Origin: Bacillus sp. 2205SS5-2
GTDB lineage: Bacteria > Bacillota > Bacilli > Bacillales > Bacillaceae_K
Reading direction: 5' to 3'
Length of the DNA: 64,000 nt
NCBI RefSeq assembly: GCF_037024155.1
Contig: NZ_JAYKTS010000019.1
Location: forward strand, 23,155-87,154
The number at the start of each line of letters is the position of its first letter. The first letter of the stretch is position 1. Position numbers and translations under genes: made by a program. The notes below the pieces were generated by a model, which saw only the letters and a list, made by a program, of their open reading frames with translations, ran no database searches and was not told the DNA's origin. Below are positions 62,928 to 64,000 of this stretch, piece after piece.

Positions 62928-64000
62928 TCAAACTGCTTGGACAATGAACTGAAAATCCTTTTCCCAGTCATACTTCTTCCGACCTTTTGAATCTCTCGTA
63001 GGTTTTCGAAAGAGAGAGCGAATAAACTCTTCTATTGGATCAAAAAGGAGGTCCTGGAGAGTGGTTTTAATATCTAGTAAAGGTCCCTCATGGTGTAATT
63101 TCAGTTTCAATAAAACCTGTAAGCAATAGGTAATTAAAGCGATCCAAATTTGAGTATAAACAGCATTTTGACTCTTTCCATAGAACGTTTTGATTTTCAG
63201 ATGTTGTTTCATCCATTTAAAAAAGGTCTCTATTCTCCAACGATAGCGATACAAGTCACCCACTTCTTTAGCCGATAAATCGACGCAGTTGGTTAGGAGG
63301 ATGATGTCGTTTTGTTCGCTATCTTTGGTTCGAATAAGACGCAAGGAATTTTTCATCTTCGTGTCATTTTGATCATCACCTAGATAGACTTCTTGATCTT
63401 GAAAAATATGATTTTCTGGATCGGGCGCTTGTTCATTCAGTACTTCAATCTTAGCATTTTTCTTTAATCGAGTGATGAATCGAACATCATGATTAGAAAG
63501 ACGATCATACTGTTTATAGTCATTATACCCTCGGTCAAATAATTGAATGGCGTCGGGATCGATCTCGATTAGTTCCTCCATTTGTGACCGATCGGAGTGC
63601 GTCGCAGGTAACAGGACGGCCCTATCCGGAACAGTGAATTCTTTCGTTACCACGACTCGCAAATGGAGGCGAACCCCTGCCTTCGTTTTCTGGTAAGTGG
63701 CCCAGGGGTATTCGCTAAAACTCATGGTCATCGTTGAGGAATCAATCACGTGAAGGCAACCAATATCTAGAAAAATCGGATGGTTTTTACTGACTTGCCC
63801 TTGGATCTTAAAGACAAGATGAGAAAAGACCTTTTCAAACAAGTCAGAAGAAAGCGAACCCTGCTTTCGAGAGAGTTGAGAAGCGCTTATGGTATCAAAC
63901 TCCATAAAAAGTTGTAGTTCTTTCTTATTTTTTGCCTTTTTCTCCAACCGATTTAAGCTCCTCGAATCAGTCAATTGGGCAATAAGAAAGAGTTGAAAAA
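62928..64000 (-). CDS. IS4-family DDE transposase, 5' part beyond the window
   Basis: At least 357 codons. The frame stays open to the window edge (upstream residues read FQLFLIAQLTDSRSLN, a typical IS4 N-terminal piece), so the start is outside. First Asp in HVIDSSTMTMSFSEY, second in QLFDRGYNDYKQY, and the YREK-like motif YRYRWRIETFFKWMKQHLKI with the catalytic Glu. The catalytic triad is complete and no frameshift is visible, so the copy may be active. Confidence 0.92.
   Translation of the reverse strand, partial: FQLFLIAQLTDSRSLNRLEKKAKNKKELQLFMEFDTISASQLSRKQGSLSSDLFEKVFSHLVFKIQGQVSKNHPIFLDIGCLHVIDSSTMTMSFSEYPWATYQKTKAGVRLHLRVVVTKEFTVPDRAVLLPATHSDRSQMEELIEIDPDAIQLFDRGYNDYKQYDRLSNHDVRFITRLKKNAKIEVLNEQAPDPENHIFQDQEVYLGDDQNDTKMKNSLRLIRTKDSEQNDIILLTNCVDLSAKEVGDLYRYRWRIETFFKWMKQHLKIKTFYGKSQNAVYTQIWIALITYCLQVLLKLKLHHEGPLLDIKTTLQDLLFDPIEEFIRSLFRKPTRDSKGRKKYDWEKDFQFIVQAV

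Overview
The window is about 64 kb of low-GC chromosome from a spore-forming member of the Bacillaceae. The evidence is strong Shine-Dalgarno sites, frequent GTG/TTG starts, a Bacillus-type FMN riboswitch before ribD, sporulation-linked genes (spo0M, a YjcZ-type peptide, yodL, yozD, yodN, yozE, yokU) and the kamA/yodP-T lysine-degradation operon in the B. subtilis order. No rRNA, canonical tRNA, CRISPR array or prophage was seen.

Layout. 1-1.5 kb: start of the riboflavin operon (FMN riboswitch, ribD, 5' part of ribE). 2.15-3.94 kb: an IS200/IS605 element with a TnpA that has lost its catalytic residues and an intact TnpB. 4-11.7 kb: small membrane and unknown proteins, a broken patatin gene, uppP-dedA, an amidohydrolase, and a GNAT acetyltransferase behind a tRNA-like structured leader. 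11.7-16.9 kb: a tightly overlapping carotenoid operon (CruF-like protein, acyltransferase, GT2, CrtI-type desaturase) ending in a MurG paralogue. 17-30 kb: MATE pump, SDR, GNAT, CobW-family GTPase, AlbA_2 protein, LCP-like protein, ctpB, yitT, deoD and two tiny coupled genes. 30.6-43.2 kb: a sporulation-associated block followed by the lysine/beta-lysine catabolic operon, into which an aldehyde dehydrogenase has been inserted. 44-58 kb: FAD oxidoreductase, chemoreceptor, EIIA-Glc, msrA/msrB, rsgA, DUF4397, ypmR/ypmS, nucleoside hydrolase, DegV, SRAP and hemolysin III. 58-64 kb: STAS protein, ECF sigma factor with anti-sigma factor, alkaline phosphatase and an IS4 transposase cut by the window end.

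Between the genes lies a family of dispersed, terminally inverted repeats about 165 bp long, with at least ten full or decayed copies here. Two copies carry a GC-rich, strongly folded insert of about 117 bp, once as a tandem pair. Its central hairpin shows compensatory base changes between units, which suggests a selected RNA or single-stranded DNA structure. There is also a 230-bp ISL3-type MITE with an 8-bp target duplication. The two most likely undescribed systems are this folded insert family and the tRNA-like leader of the GNAT gene. All calls rest on reading the sequence and recalled family knowledge; no search was run.
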